64,000 bases of DNA from Vanilla planifolia (GCA_023846275.1 CM043875.1:41012633-41076632); one strand, 5' to 3'. Positions 37,378 through 50,705 are shown, counted from the stretch's first letter. A program made the numbers and translations. The notes: generated by a model from the letters alone, not told the origin.

Positions 37378-39479
37378 GTGAGGAAGAGTGTTTTGTGTCT
37401 GTTGCGTGACGAGGTCGGCGAATGCCGGTGGTTCCCACATAGCGATGGATTCCCGTCGACTGTCAAACTTTGTTGGACTTCATAAAGCTGCGATAGCAGC
37501 ACATTAATAATGAGATTTTTCACGAAAAAAATACTTAATTTAAAATTATTATTTTTAAAAAATTTAAATGAATATATTAAAATCCAATAATAATTATCTA
37601 AAAGAATTTTAATAGAAATTCTCAACTCTATTTCAAGTTGAAGTGCACGTTTTTCTTATGCTTTTAAATAGACATTGAAGCTGACAATGAAAAAACTTGG
37701 GGAGTTGAGAGAGAGGGAGAACGTGGGAAAGAGTTTTTTTTTTTGTTATTAATTTCATAATATAAGTCTGTTAATAAATATTTTTAACAAAGTTTTTTTT
37801 TTTTTTTTTTTTTTTTTAAGTTCATTGCTCATTTTCTTATATTTTTAACAAAGTTTATTAAACATAACTTCTTGTTTTTCGTATATAACTATTTATAAAT
37901 TAATTTAATATTTTATAATAATCATGTTAAAAAATATTAAAATAAATTAACAAAGTATTTTATATCAATGATGTATTTTTTTGTTTTTTGACATAAATTA
38001 ATATTGACTAAACTTCAAAGAGAGAGAGAGAGAATAAGAATAATATAATTTTGCCACTTTGTGGGGATTCAAGTTAATGATAATATTTACTTATGAAAGT
38101 GATTAAGAGAGTGGATGAGGATTGCTTTTCAAAAGAGGCATATGAAATCTAATTTTTATTGTGATAATTTGTTTAAAAAATATTTTAATAGTAAAGAAAT
38201 AATTAAATTGTTTTGATTTTAATGTTTCAAAATTTTTTACACTAATCAATATGATATAACAATTTGATAAACATAAATAAAATTACAAAAAAATATATTT
38301 GACCCACGTCTCATAATCTTGATCTTTCAAAAGCTTCCTTTCTAAAACCCGTCAACAAATATAACTCACCTAATTATCACTTTACATCATTAACTCGACC
38401 ATTGATAAAGGATGTTGATCTTCCCAACATAGAGTTCATATGATGCACTAGTTATCATGCCAATCAAGGATGTAAATGTGTATTTTTATGATTCATAAGT
38501 GCTTATGTCAAACCTCTTATGACAGTTTCCTCGATCTTCTTCAAAGCTAAGCAAGCTCTCCTCAAGCTCTTTTTAAACCTGATAGTCTAAAACATTTTAC
38601 TATCTTCAAAACAAAGTGACAACAAATTTTGGAGCTCATCTATTAGCCCACATTAAGAGAACAAAAAAGCTTGTATAGTGAAAAACAAAATCCACATTAG
38701 CCTTTTATCAACCATTTTTATCACACCCTAACCAACATAATTAAACACATATCAATAAAAATATATTTATAATACATTTATATCTAATTAATCAAAATTT
38801 AAAATATAAAAAAGGAGACGTGTCACTAAAAATAAGTAATAGTAACATAAAATTTCACAATAATATTTCAATAGAATAGCAATGCAAAAACAACTATCGT
38901 ACTGTATTGAAGTTTAAAAACCAATATTGATATAAAAAATTGAAATATGATACAAATATTTTCACACACATAAAATCACTTATAATAAAAAAAATATCAA
39001 TATCTACACTCTTAGGTTTTGGATTATCTTTTAAAAATATTCAATTTAATGGATATTAATATCTTATCATATAATATAAGCAAAAAATGAATGTAATATA
39101 TTAAATAAACAAGTCTTAAGTTGTAATAGAGTAAATAAAATAGATGAACAATAAATAAATAAAATAATACATGATAATCTACAAAAAAGAGTATTATAAA
39201 ATTACATATATAATCATATGGATATATATCCAATACATTATAATCATATAATGCTTTTATCTTATTTTTTTTCTTTTCATATTTATTTATTTTTTATTTT
39301 TTAATTTCTTTTCTTTTTATATATTTATTTCTCATTTAAGGCCAAACTCTTTTATGACTTTTATTCTAATACTTGGAGAACTCATATTATATCTCATTAT
39401 AACGAGTATCATCATTCTAAAATATAATAGTCATACCCCTATATATCATAATACTAAGAAGTCAAATATTTTATCGTCA

Positions 39480-39770
39480 CTAAGTCTTCTCTCTAAATAC
39501 CAACATCCCATGTTGATAAAGAACAGAGCACTCATAGCGTTGTAGCCTCATCTCTAAATACCCATCGAGAGTGAAGCATATAATCATCACTAAATCGTAC
39601 CTTATAAAGTCAACTGTCTATGCTAATATGAAACACGACACTTGAAATGCTGAAGATTAATCTCTTAGTATCCACAACACCCAGGAGTGAATGAGATCAT
39701 CATCTAAATCAAAGCCCTTACATGACACAGCCTTGTCTCTAAGCACCACAACATAGAGGTAATATATATC
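39480..39770. repeat. Four decayed copies of a 'ctctaa(a/g)tacc' block
   Basis: A block of the form 'tctctaaatacc-aca/cat' followed by a 'gagtg/gagg'-like end recurs at about 39,487, 39,548, 39,662 and 39,736. Spacing varies (about 61, 114 and 74 bp), and the copies have drifted. Each is preceded by 'agtc/agcc/att'-like sequence. It looks like the remains of an internally repetitive element. Confidence 0.45.
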
Positions 39771-39930
39771 ACATATATCAGGTCATTATATAATATGATA
39801 ATATTATTTCTTAGATTATATTAGCCTATTTTTTTCTTATTTTTTCATTATATTTTCATATCTTATAATATATTATAATTCAAAGCATCATATAACTCAT
39901 ACATTTGTTCATGTGTATGTGTGCGCATGT

Positions 39931-39984
39931 GATGTAAATGCTTACATGATGTTATATGATGTAAATGCTTATATCATCATGCCT
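39931..39984. repeat. Two-copy 27-bp tandem repeat
   Basis: The unit starting 'gatgtaaatgctta' at 39,931 recurs at 39,958 with small differences. It follows a GT-rich run. Confidence 0.8.
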
Positions 39985-42900
39985 TACATAATAAAGAAAG
40001 GAATGTTTAAGAATACTTATATACAACAAAATAGTTTTCCTAATTGATAGCTTTACAAAGTCACTTATATAATTTTTTCTTTCCATTTAATGTTCTTTTT
40101 ATTTTCTACAAAATTTATATTAATTATTTTCAATAATAAACTTTTTATTCTAAAAATATTTTCTAAAAATTAACTAATTATTCAATAAAAACTACTCTCA
40201 TTTTTATTTATTATCATAATATCACATGGTCTGATCAACCTTATTATATAATATGGACATGACTTTACAAAAGTCAAACCACCGTATTACTTTAATCATG
40301 CCAATCAGATCTCTCAATCATACCAGTACAATTCAAGATAATCATTAGGTTGTATTAGGGATCAAACAAATAACTTATATTATACATATTCAGTAAAATA
40401 AACAAACTAATATGATTCTCATTTTGTAATTGTAAGATCTATTTTTTAGTGACATTTATATTTTAAAATTGTAAAGTGCCATATATAATAATTAGTATTT
40501 ATGTTTTGTGTTGGTCAAAGAATTCAAGAACTTAATGTACATATTCAATCTAATACTCATACAAGTATGATGACATGATATATCTAACAATTAATCGCAT
40601 TAATTAATTTCGCTTCTTACTTGTATGATCAACAATATATAAACATAAGATCATAAACTTATTAATGTATAAGCCGAACATATGCATTGTGACTGTATGT
40701 TCAATATAGTTAATCATTTAAATGAGCGATCAAACAGACGATCTCATGCAACATTATTTGTGTCATTGTATCATCTAATACATAAGTCATACTAATATGA
40801 CTACAAGTAAAAACTCATAATCTTTAGGGATTAAAGCCTTTTGTTAGCTACTAATATAGGCTCATGCTAAAAGATCTAGATAACTATTTACTACAATTAA
40901 TATAGCTAAAACAATGATAATCTCCAACCACCACAACAATAATTCAAAACTTGCAAGATTCACTTCATTAATCATCCAAACAATCAATACATGATTTAAG
41001 GATACAAATTGTGGTAAGACCTTATCTTGAAATGAAGTTTTCAAAAGTTAGGGTAATTTGCTCTTTTCATTGACCTTCTCTTATTTCCTTTTTGATCTCA
41101 CCAAAACAACTCAAAAAATTATAACCAAAAGTCAAAAAGTTTCTCTTCACTTTCTGAGCTTTTCATCTAATTGCTCTTCTGCTTTCTCACTCATTTTCCA
41201 AACACTATTATTGGTTTTTTAGGCTTAAGAAATAGATCTTCCTATTTAATAAATGACAAGTTAGTAATTTAATATAATAAATTATCTTTTTTGTGAGATT
41301 TATCTTTAAAAATTACAAAAATCTAAATAGTATAAAAAAATATAAACTATATTCCTACAAACTTCTTATGATAAGATCTTCACAATGACGTGTTTAAATT
41401 TGATATATAATCATCGTTGTTCTAATACTTTTTCAAGACATCCATTAGTTAATATATTTGTGAACTTCAAAGGTGAAACATAAGTATCTAATATGTGAAA
41501 TATAAATTTAAGAACAATTAATTGAGATAAATTTATGAGACTATTATAATCTAGATGGTTTGGAGATTACACGAGAAATTTCATCATCCTTGCTATACAT
41601 TAAGTGCATAATTGACTACAATATTAATTTTTTTATTAGAGAATCATATGCGAGGGAAAAAAATCTTAAATTTTAAGAAATTTTATATAATTATATAAAT
41701 ATGTTACAAATATCAAAAGATTAATCAAAATATCTAAAATTAAAAAAATCTAAAAATGTTTTAATATACTCAATCTTAATGCCCCTTTTCATTACAAACA
41801 TATAAATAATTAACAAAATAAAAATATAATTATTATATGTTAAAACTATTCTAACATGTCCCAACATACCTAATAAGTGCTTAATCAAGTTCAAACAAAT
41901 TAAAGATACTTACATTTATTATATTTGTTGAACCTTCATCTATCACATATAATTTTATAATAAAAAACATAATAATAAATTGCATAATCAAGTTTAAAAC
42001 AATAATTAAAAATTATACTTTATACTCAAAGTTATAATTAAAATAAACCAATTGAGATCACTTATTAAACACAATATTCTCATCTAGCATAATGTCTATC
42101 GCTCAAAACTTATCACTCTTGGCATGACGTGCACATGGATAAGTTTTCAAATATAAATAATTTTGGCGTGAGCCAAATCTCTTTAATAATTAAACTTAAA
42201 TAATGAATATACAACATAATGCATGTTTAATAATAAATATTATATTGCATCTAATTAGATTTATCATGTTGACTAACAAAATATATTAAATAAATACAAC
42301 AAAAATTTTCATTCACTTTTCATATTTTATTTATAATTTTCTTAAATTTCCTTTTTACATAAAATCTTATTTAAAATTTTTTATTATCACACCATTTAAT
42401 TACATCTATCAAGATTATATTCACTCGTTTGCTTCACCAATTTTAAATTCTTTACATTTATTTTGACATCTAAATTTGAAAACCATTATGCCCAACTCTA
42501 ATATAAGGTGTTAGACAAGTGTAGCGAAAACAGAAGATAAATATAAGATTTTTTATAGACTTTACTATAAAATAAATTTCATTATTAAACATATGAGGAT
42601 ATAGAAATATAACTAATTTTTGTTACTCAAATAACTATTTATTGACAACAAACAAAGGTAGGCTTGGTTGTTTGGTTAGCAAATGAGAGGCTTCACCTTA
42701 ACAAGTGAGATCTTGCCTCATGAGTAAAGTGTTTAAACCATGTAAACATATAACTAAAATTCTAAGAATTAATGTTTATACTTAGAAAAGATAAATATGT
42801 TGATAAGACATTTAATATATTTTTTTAATAGTTATAATCAAGATTCTCTTAAAAAATCTTCAAAATAATTCCTAATTTTTATCAAATCATAAATAAAAAT

Positions 42901-43288
42901 TTTAAGATAAATAATTTATATTTTACTTATTAGAATTTATTAATTCATTTGATATGAATTTTAAAAGGAGACATAAAACGAATTTCAATTTTTTTTCGAA
43001 GGAGTCATACAAAAATTTTAAGAATTTTTTATAAAAATAAAATTAAAAAAATTGCAGGCTAATTCCAAAAAGTTTTCAAATAACTAAATTTTATGCAATC
43101 ACAATTACCACACGGAAGTCTACATATCAAGCCCATTCATCTGAGGCTTTGCACAGATCACAAAGAAAACCACATTTGGGAAGAATTACCACCCAAAATA
43201 CACACAAAGACACGAGAAATCTGGCGATCCAACGGCCGTGATGACACACCAGCTCGGTTGACGGCCAGCAGCTCCTCGCATGCCTCTC

Positions 43289-43663
43289 TCAGCAGCTGAT
43301 CCTCGACCTCACCAACGGAAAGTCCTGCGGCGTCATCCACGCGTACTTGAACCTCACCGGCATGCCAGGCGCGATGGGCCGCCCGCCGCCGAGGAGGCAC
43401 AGCTCGCCGTCCACCGGGCGGATCGACAGCGGATCCACCTCCTCAACGCTGCTGAGACCGTAGCAGCGGACCACCACCTGCGACTGCGGGCAATGGCAGT
43501 GGTTGCTTACTAGTACCTCGTATTCCGGCTTCCCCTCCACGATCCCACCGGTTCGAGCTTGGTGTATGGCGATGTCAGAGATCCCGCATTGCGCAGCCCG
43601 GGCTCCGCACGAGAGGGCGCAGAGAGCTGCCACAGCTGAGAGGAGTCTGAGGAAGGCAGCCAT
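43289..43663 (-). CDS. TPD1-like secreted cysteine-rich protein, copy A (124 aa, single exon)
   Basis: Small secreted protein of the plant TPD1/TDL1 family. The founder TPD1 is a ligand of the EMS1/MSP1 receptor kinase in anther cell fate; other members are mostly uncharacterised. The ATG at 43,663 opens a hydrophobic signal peptide (about residues 1-23, ending ARA). The mature part starts QCGISDIAI and holds six cysteines at 26, 56, 58, 67, 89 and 124, with CHCPQSQVVVRCYG, a VDP step and the end motif YAWMTPQDFP. The length matches short family members. A minus-strand TATA box lies 55-61 bp upstream of the ATG. Copy B, 1.4 kb further right and in the same orientation, has the same cysteine spacing but one intron. 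The G+C content is much higher than in the flanks, as usual for such genes. Confidence 0.9.
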   Translation of the reverse strand: MAAFLRLLSAVAALCALSCGARAAQCGISDIAIHQARTGGIVEGKPEYEVLVSNHCHCPQSQVVVRCYGLSSVEEVDPLSIRPVDGELCLLGGGRPIAPGMPVRFKYAWMTPQDFPLVRSRISC

Positions 43664-43717
43664 GGTGTTTCGGGGGCGATTAGGGCACTTTGAAGGAGGT
43701 TGGAATTCTCCGGTGCC

Positions 43718-43724
43718 TTTTATA
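43718..43724 (-). promoter_or_regulatory. TATA box of TPD1-like copy A
   Basis: The minus strand reads CCTATAAAAGG here, a strong plant TATA context. Its start is about 61 bp upstream of the ATG at 43,663, which places a transcription start about 30 bp before the ATG. Confidence 0.75.
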
Positions 43725-43729
43725 GGAGG

Positions 43730-45019
43730 GGCTTTGGAAACGTGATCAGTCCCATGTGCGCGCCCCGGGACAGACGGCGGATGGATGTTGGATGATTCTT
43801 ATTAATTGATTTAATTATTAAAACTATTTAAATAATTATAAAAATTAATCTATCAAGATGATTTCCCAAACGAAACTAATTTTAAAAAATATTTATTAAA
43901 AAATTGAAGTACTTTTCGGCCGCAAAATGCGTGAGAATCGGATGGAAGCAACGATAAAGTTTACAAGTGGATCACATGCTATTTGATTTGTTAGGTAAAC
44001 TTTTGGCACAACCAAGTCGGCATGCATGTGGGCTGTTTGAAGATGAGGTTCGCCTCTCATGGGGCTCGACGACATTAAGATTTTAGTCAACAGGTGCATG
44101 TGAGGGCGAAACGCCGCTTTGGAAAAAAATTGCCGTTGGGCCACTTCAGTGGAACGTAACGTTTTATTCATATGTTACTTAAATGCTTCTATTATTATAA
44201 AGAGATTTATCAATTTTAATTCAAATGACAAAAATGCATGTATGTTACATATTTGTTAAATTTTGATAATATTATTTTAAATATTATATTAAAAATAAAG
44301 ATTGAATGATATAAGTTATAACAAACATAAAAGATATTTAATATAAAGGATTAATAGAATTTTGAGAGAAATAGAATAAGAATAATATATTAAAAAAAAT
44401 AAAAAATAGAGATACCTAAAGAACTTTGGTTTAAACAATTTAATCCTAATTGATGAATTAAATGCTATTGTTTTTTTTCTTTTAACAATTTATTGATCTA
44501 TATGATTTGATGAACAAAAATTTCAAGATTTATCCATTCTAGTCTTTACATCAAAAGCAACTCATATAGGTGTTGTTAATGCATCTCTTTAAAACCTTTT
44601 GGTTCTTAAAATTAGTTGATTTTCTAATGTTCAATAAATAAAACAAACTTAAAAGCATTATGTAACAAATAGCATATTAACTATAATTAATTATAAAAAA
44701 AAATTAAATTACTATGATTAACTTACTAAAAAAATAATAATATAAATTCGAAACAATAGAACAACTAATTTTGATCAATTTTATAGAAACTTTTTAACAC
44801 ATCCTATGTGACGATTAAAATATGAACACGATATTAAGACTCGGATATTATAATCAATTTATAATATAATACTAATCATAATATTATTTATGTTCAGTAA
44901 TCTATTCCTCAAAGGAAATACCAATCCATAATACACATTACTTATTTTATAAATTGTAAAAAATTTCAACTAATCGAGTCAAGTAACATCCTTGGTTACA
45001 TTAAAAACAGCCGGTAAGT
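43730..45019. other. Spacer between the two TPD1-like genes
   Basis: No exon was seen. The part near 43,900-44,160 is less AT-rich and lies upstream of copy A; it may hold promoter elements. The rest is AT-rich without structure. Confidence 0.5.
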
Positions 45020-45465
45020 TCACCTCTTTCCGCATTGTACGACGGAGCTGACAACGGGGAAGTCCTGCGGAGTCTTCCACACGTAACGGAACCGAACGGG
45101 AGCCTCCCGCGTCAGGGCCGCCCCGTTCTTCAAGATGCAGTTCTCGTCGTCGATTGACTTTATCGAGCGCGGATCCACCGGCTCGTAGCTTTTCATGCCA
45201 TAGCACCTGATTTTGACCTCCGATTGAGCGCACGCGCATCCGTTGCGCACGTCCACCGCGTACTCCGGCTGCCCTTCCACCACTCTCCCGGTCCTGCTCT
45301 GCTCCGCCACGATGTCCCACGTACCGCACGGCGCGCCGAGCGCTGCGCATACATCGCATGCATCGCATCAAATAAAGTTGTCTATTTGTTTGAACAAGAA
45401 AAAAATGAACCTTGCGATGCGACGGCGATGAGCAGCAGGGCGGAGAGGAGCACTTTGGGAGCCAT
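45020..45465 (-). CDS. TPD1-like secreted cysteine-rich protein, copy B (125 aa, two exons)
   Basis: Second member of the TPD1-like tandem pair. Exon 1 is 45,465-45,411 and exon 2 is 45,342-45,020. The 68-nt intron is GT-AG and the split codon joins as Q18-A19. The signal peptide is MAPKVLLSALLLIAVAS followed by QALGA. The mature protein has six cysteines at 24, 54, 56, 65, 87 and 122, with gaps (30, 2, 9, 22, 35) identical to copy A. Shared motifs include the EG-PEY-V block, IRCYG, VDPRSI and VWKTPQDFP. The protein ends CGKR rather than at the last cysteine. A TATA box lies very close to the ATG. Its role is inferred from the family: apoplastic signalling, possibly reproductive. Confidence 0.9.
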
Positions 45466-45497
45466 TGCGTGATTTGTTTTGGGTCTTTCCTCGGCGC

Positions 45498-45504
45498 ATT
45501 TATA
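45498..45504 (-). promoter_or_regulatory. TATA box of TPD1-like copy B
   Basis: The minus strand reads CTATAAATG. Its start is only 39 bp upstream of the ATG at 45,465, so a normally placed transcription start would leave a 5' leader of about ten bases or less. Confidence 0.6.
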
Positions 45505-46439
45505 GAAGATGAATCAGAGTCTAAGGAAAATCCATATATAGATTTGCTTGCATTAAATTCTAAGTATCCGTTTGTTGAGATTAGCACATTTTGCACTATA
45601 GCATGAAGTAAATCAAGCAAAATTTTCACATTTATGAATTTTTAATTTCAAGGCAACATGTTTATAGTGACAAATACTATATTTTAGAACTAGGAAAAAT
45701 ATAAACTAAATAATTTTTTTTGCTAAGTGACTTTGTCTTACTACTTGACATCAAGATCTTTGTAAATGGTGATCAATAGCTTAAACATTGATGAAAAAAA
45801 ATGCAGAAGTTTTCTGAGAAGGCATGTCATTGATTGAACATTTTTGAAGTTTGTCTTGGCTGCAGTGACTTATCAACATTTGCCTATACGTTCTTTATGA
45901 AATCCATTCTTTTCTTTGTTTGATCATCCAAGTAATATTTTGTTACATAGTCAAATAAAATATTTTAGTTATTGTTTGGCTTCTAAACCCAGTATCAGAA
46001 TAGTAAATATTTTATAAAATATTTTACATTTTTTTTAAATATTATGACTCTTTTATCATGGAACTCTTTTTTATGATTCTCTCATCTTCCCTTTTTATTC
46101 ATGCTTGTCTTTATCTAATAAATGCTTGTATCTCTCCGAACAGACCTTTTAAACTTCCCATGCAAAGAGATTTTTTCTTCCACTCCATGAGTTAAGTTAT
46201 TTATTGCAAACAGATGTTTGCTTTAATTGCAAATCCAAAGAGATCACTATCCTTTGGCTTGGTTAGGTGAGGAATCACTATCCTTTGACTGATTTTCAAA
46301 TAATTTTTTATTTTATTTTATTATGTCGTTTAATAGCTTCATTTATAATAAAAATATAACTTGAAATTACTTGATCACATGTGATACTAAATAAAATGAC
46401 AACTTCAAGTAAATTTATAGAAGTATGAATTGTCCCTTG
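45505..46439. other. Upstream flank of TPD1-like copy B, no gene seen
   Basis: AT-rich sequence without recognised exons. It separates the TPD1-like pair from the Copia element at its right. Confidence 0.4.
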
Positions 46440-49400
46440 AGTTAATTAACAAATTTTAAGTGTTTGTTAGCATATTTTAAGTGTTAGTTAACATATTTTA
46501 AGTATTTATTAGTATTTTCAAATTTTGTTAGTATTTTTTGGTGTTTAAATGTTTAAATAATTTTAAATTTTAAGTTGATTTTTATCATTTATATTATGAA
46601 CAAATTTTTGAATTAGAAGAAAATATTTGGGAGATTATTTGCTTAAAAAATAGTGTAATTGTTGCTATGTTGTTATGCATGAATAAAATAAAATTTTATC
46701 ATTTTTTTTCTTCCCATGCCTTGGGGTTTCGCTGCCATTTATACAATTTCTCCCAATTACTCTAGAATGCAAGTTTGTTATTTGCAATTCGAGATCTATT
46801 TTGTTTCAATTTATTTCTATCAAAGTGGTATTGAGCTTGAAGAAGAAAAAGAACGAATGCTGCAACATCGAAGGGAGAAGAGAAGAAGCACTATTCGAAA
46901 GTGTGTTTTTATTTAAAATGTTCGGAATTGTGCAACAAAACGATCTTAGATTGACTAACGATAATTATGATAATTGGTGCATTAAATTTGAAGTCCTTCT
47001 GGGCTTGTAAGACCTTTGAGAGATTTTTGTCGATGGTTTTGAAGAATCAAATGCTACTAAAGCATAGAGAAAATTATTGAAAGAAAATCAGGAAAAAAAA
47101 CAAAAATGCATTGTTCTTGATATATCAAGGACTTAATAAAGCCACTTTTGAGAAAGTTGTGGAAGCGACTACAAGCTAAGAAGTTTTGAATAAACTCAAC
47201 ACAATCTTTAAAGGTGTTGAACATGTGAAGTGTGTACATCTTCAAATCCTTAGAGGTGATTTTGAGCAGTCAAAGATGAATGAAAATGAGACTATCACTA
47301 ATTATGTCTCACGATTAATTGTTGTTGTAAACTTGATGAAAAGAAATGGAGAACAAATTGATGATGTACATTTGATTAAACAAGTACTTTGTTCTTTAGC
47401 TCTTATGCTTGAGCATGTGATAATAGCAATTAAAGAATCTAAAGATATAGGTAGATTATCTATTGAAGAGCTAATATGTTTCTTACAAGTGCATAAACAA
47501 TGACTACAAAAAAGGGTTGAAGTTGCACATATTGATCAAGCATTAGAATCAAAATTGAATTTGAAAGAAGACATGAAGAAAAAGAATTCAAATTCAAGGA
47601 AAAAGGACGAGATTCATATCAAGGACGTGAAAGAGGTTGTTTCCAAAATAAATCTTAACAGAATGTTAATCAATCTTACACTCAACATGGGCGTGGAAGG
47701 AATAATGCTTCTTGAGGTTGAGGATAAAAAAGAAATGTTGAAATGTTATAATTGTCATAAATTTGGTCATTATGCTTCTGATTATTATCATAAGAATAAC
47801 CAATCAAACTTTGCTGAAACATCTTAAGAAGAGTCATTATCATTATTTGCCAAAAAAGAGGGTAACAAAAGAGAAGATGTATGATTTCTTGATTCAGGAG
47901 CAAGCAATCATATGTATGGAAAAAGACATATATTTGATACAATTAAAAATGTGCAAACAACTGTGAGTCTTGGACACTCATCAAAGTTGAAAGTTAAAAG
48001 CAAAGGTAGCATAAAACTTTACATAGAGAATGAGCTTTCAATTATTATTTTAGATGTATATTTTATTCCTAATATGAAAAATGATATTCTTAATCTTAGG
48101 CAATTGTTTGAGAAATGATATATTATACATATGGAGAATAGTTATCTTCTTTTACAAGATTCAAAAGGAATAAATATTACTAAAGTGAAGATGTTATCAA
48201 ATCGTATGTTTTCTCTTCAATTAAAGTTACTAAGTGAAGTTTGTTATCATGGGCATCTTTAAAATGATTCTTTAAAATTACATCTAAAGTATGGTTACCT
48301 TAATTTTGGAGGTTTGAAGTTAATAGAAAAGAAAAGAATAGTGAAAGACATTCCTTTATTGGATGATCCAAATCATATATGTGAAACTTACATACTTAGA
48401 AAATAACATCATTTTTCATTTCAAAAGAATAACACTCGAAGAGCTAAAAGACCATTATAGCTTATTCATACAGATAATTGTGGTCCATTGGTGCCATTAT
48501 CTAATAAAGATAATAAGTATTTTATTACTTTCATAGATGATTTTAGTAAGAAAATATGGACATATTTTTATTAAGAAGGAATGTACTACTATCTCTATAT
48601 TTAAAAAGTTTAAATGCAAGATTGAAAAAAAGAGTTGACTATTCATTCAAAGCCTTAGATCTGATAAAAGTGGTGAGTATATATCAAATAAATTTATTCA
48701 AATGTGTAAATAAGAAGGTATATGATATTAACTTACCATAAGGTATACTCTATAACAAAATAGAGTGACAAAATGAAGAAATCGTACTATACTTGATATG
48801 ACAAGGACAATGATGAGAGAGAGGATTATGCCAAAAGAATTTTGGATAGAAGTAGTTGCATGTTTAACTTATTTGTTGAATCGTTGTTCTGCTAAGGCTG
48901 TGCATTATATGACTCCATAAGAAGCTTGGAGTTGATATACATCAAGTGTTTCTCATTTTTATATATTTGGTTGTATTGCATATGTGTAGGTACCTAATAC
49001 ATTAAGGAAGAAATTAGATGATAAAGATAAAAAATACATATTTATTAGATATAATGAGAAGTCAAAAGTCTACAAACTCTATGATCTTTGAACAAAAAAG
49101 GTGATTATTAGCCACGATGTTGTATTTGTAGAAGAAGATACTTAGAAGTAAAAGAAAGAAAATGTTGATAAAACTATCACACTTAGGCTAGAAGAAGAAA
49201 TTCAAAATCAATAAACACATGATTTCAATTCTCCAATACACTCTCCCTCAAGAACTATTATTATGCAAAAGACAACACATCCTATTGACTCAAGCAGAAA
49301 GATAAAAAGTCTATAAGAGATATATGAGCAAATTTTTTAGTTTTTTTAATTTATTTTATTATTTTGCTGATAATGAACCAATTTATTTTGATGAAGTATT

Positions 49401-50705
49401 AAAGGATATAAATTGGTAAAAGACTATGGATGAAGATATAGTATTTATAAAAAAGTATAATACATAGGAGTTGTTTGATCTTTTCCCTCAAAAAAATCGA
49501 GATGAGTGAAATAGATCTATAAGATCAAGCATAAAGCGGATGAAATAATGGATAGATACAAGGCAAGAGTTGTGACAAAAGACTTTAAGCAAAAATATGG
49601 TATAGACTATAACGAGGCATTTGCTCCAGTTGCTCAATTTGATATAATGAAGTTGGTTTTAGCACTTGCAGCACATCACAGATGGAAGATATGCTAACTT
49701 GATGTTAAATCTATATTTTTGAATGGAGTTTTAAAAGAAGTATATGTTGATCAACCTAAAGGTTACAAAATAGTAAGTGATCCACATGACGTCTATCTTT
49801 TGAAGAAGGCTTTATATGGATTAAAATAAACACCAAGGGCATGAAATACCAAGATTAATGGATATCTTCAACAACAAGGATTCAAAAAATATCTATTTGA
49901 GTATGCACTTTATATTAATAGAAAAAATAATGATATTCTTATCGTTGGTCTTTGTGTAGATGATGTACTTTATACAAGAAATTCTTTTTAATTATTTTAT
50001 GAATTCAAAAGAATTATGCAATATGAATTTGACATAATAGACAATACTGAAATTCATACTTTCTTTGGCTTGGAAGTGAAGCAAACGATAAATAGAATCT
50101 AAATCTCTTAAAAAAGATATGCTATTGAACTTCTAAAAAAGTTCAGAATGGAAAATTACAAATCAGTGGCAACACTACTTGATGTGAGAATGAAAATAAG
50201 TAGAGAAGAAAAAGAAAAATATATTGATTCTACTTTGTTCAAAAATCTTATAGTAGTCTTCATTACCTCATTATAATGAGACATTATATTCTATATTCTG
50301 TTAGACTTATTAGTCGATATATGAAAAATAAAAAATAAATACATTAGATTGTTACAAAATGAATACTGAGATATATTAAAGTAACACTTGATTATGGTTT
50401 ATATTTTTCTAATTAAAGTGGAATAGATTTATGTGGCTACTTTGTTAGTGACTGAGGAGGTGATATAGATGAAAGAAAAAGTACAACTGATTATTGTTTC
50501 TACTTAAGTTTATCAGCATTTATGTAGAGATCAACTGCTCTTTTATCTTCTAAAACAGAGTATATTACAGCTTCATAAATAATTTGTGAAGCAATTTGTT
50601 TGTAAAATTTACTACAGGAGTTACATCATCAATAATAAGAGCTAATAACTATCTTTATTAATAATATGTTAGCCATCAAATTAGCAAAAAATTCTAGTTT
50701 AACAT
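46440..50705 (+). mobile_element. Fossil Ty1/Copia retrotransposon, 5' side present, 3' end lost
   Basis: An old Copia element on the plus strand. A primer-binding site like that for initiator tRNA-Met (TGGTATTGAGC) lies at 46,826-46,836, so the sequence before it is the probable left LTR; the LTR start is uncertain. The usual parts follow in order. Gag (UBN2 type) begins at about 46,918, with an LTNDNYDNWCIKFEVLL segment and a CYNCHKFGHYA zinc-knuckle region near 47,740. Then come an aspartic protease region with DSGASNHM near 47,890, a GAG-pre-integrase and integrase region at about 48,250-48,950, reverse transcriptase at about 49,550-50,250, and RNase H at about 50,340-50,700. It is broken, with well over ten disabling changes. 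The right LTR was not found; recognisable sequence stops near 50,705. It is old. Confidence 0.88.

Larger units (their letters stand above)
37500..43088. other. AT-rich gene-poor intergenic region (5.6 kb)
   Basis: No coding exon or RNA gene was recognised on either strand. It contains long homopolymer and AT-rich tracts (T runs near 37,730 and 37,793-37,818) and a cluster of decayed short repeats at 39.48-39.99 kb. The stretch 38,290-38,720 is less AT-rich and may be an old insertion, but it has no readable domain. Confidence 0.5.

Noticed and set aside
37063-37485. Overlapping plus- and minus-strand open frames upstream of ClpD, including an in-frame N-terminal extension to 37,625
   Set aside because: The region is G+C-rich and stop-poor by composition. 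The extension is low-complexity, lacks homology and spans the TATA candidate, so the ATG at 37,094 is preferred.
43093-43745. Several plus-strand frames across TPD1-like copy A
   Set aside because: They are antisense shadows of a G+C-rich gene with a signal peptide and conserved cysteines on the minus strand.
44979-45629. Minus-strand 216-codon frame over TPD1-like copy B
   Set aside because: It is another frame through the same gene. The two-exon model gives the conserved cysteine pattern and this frame does not.
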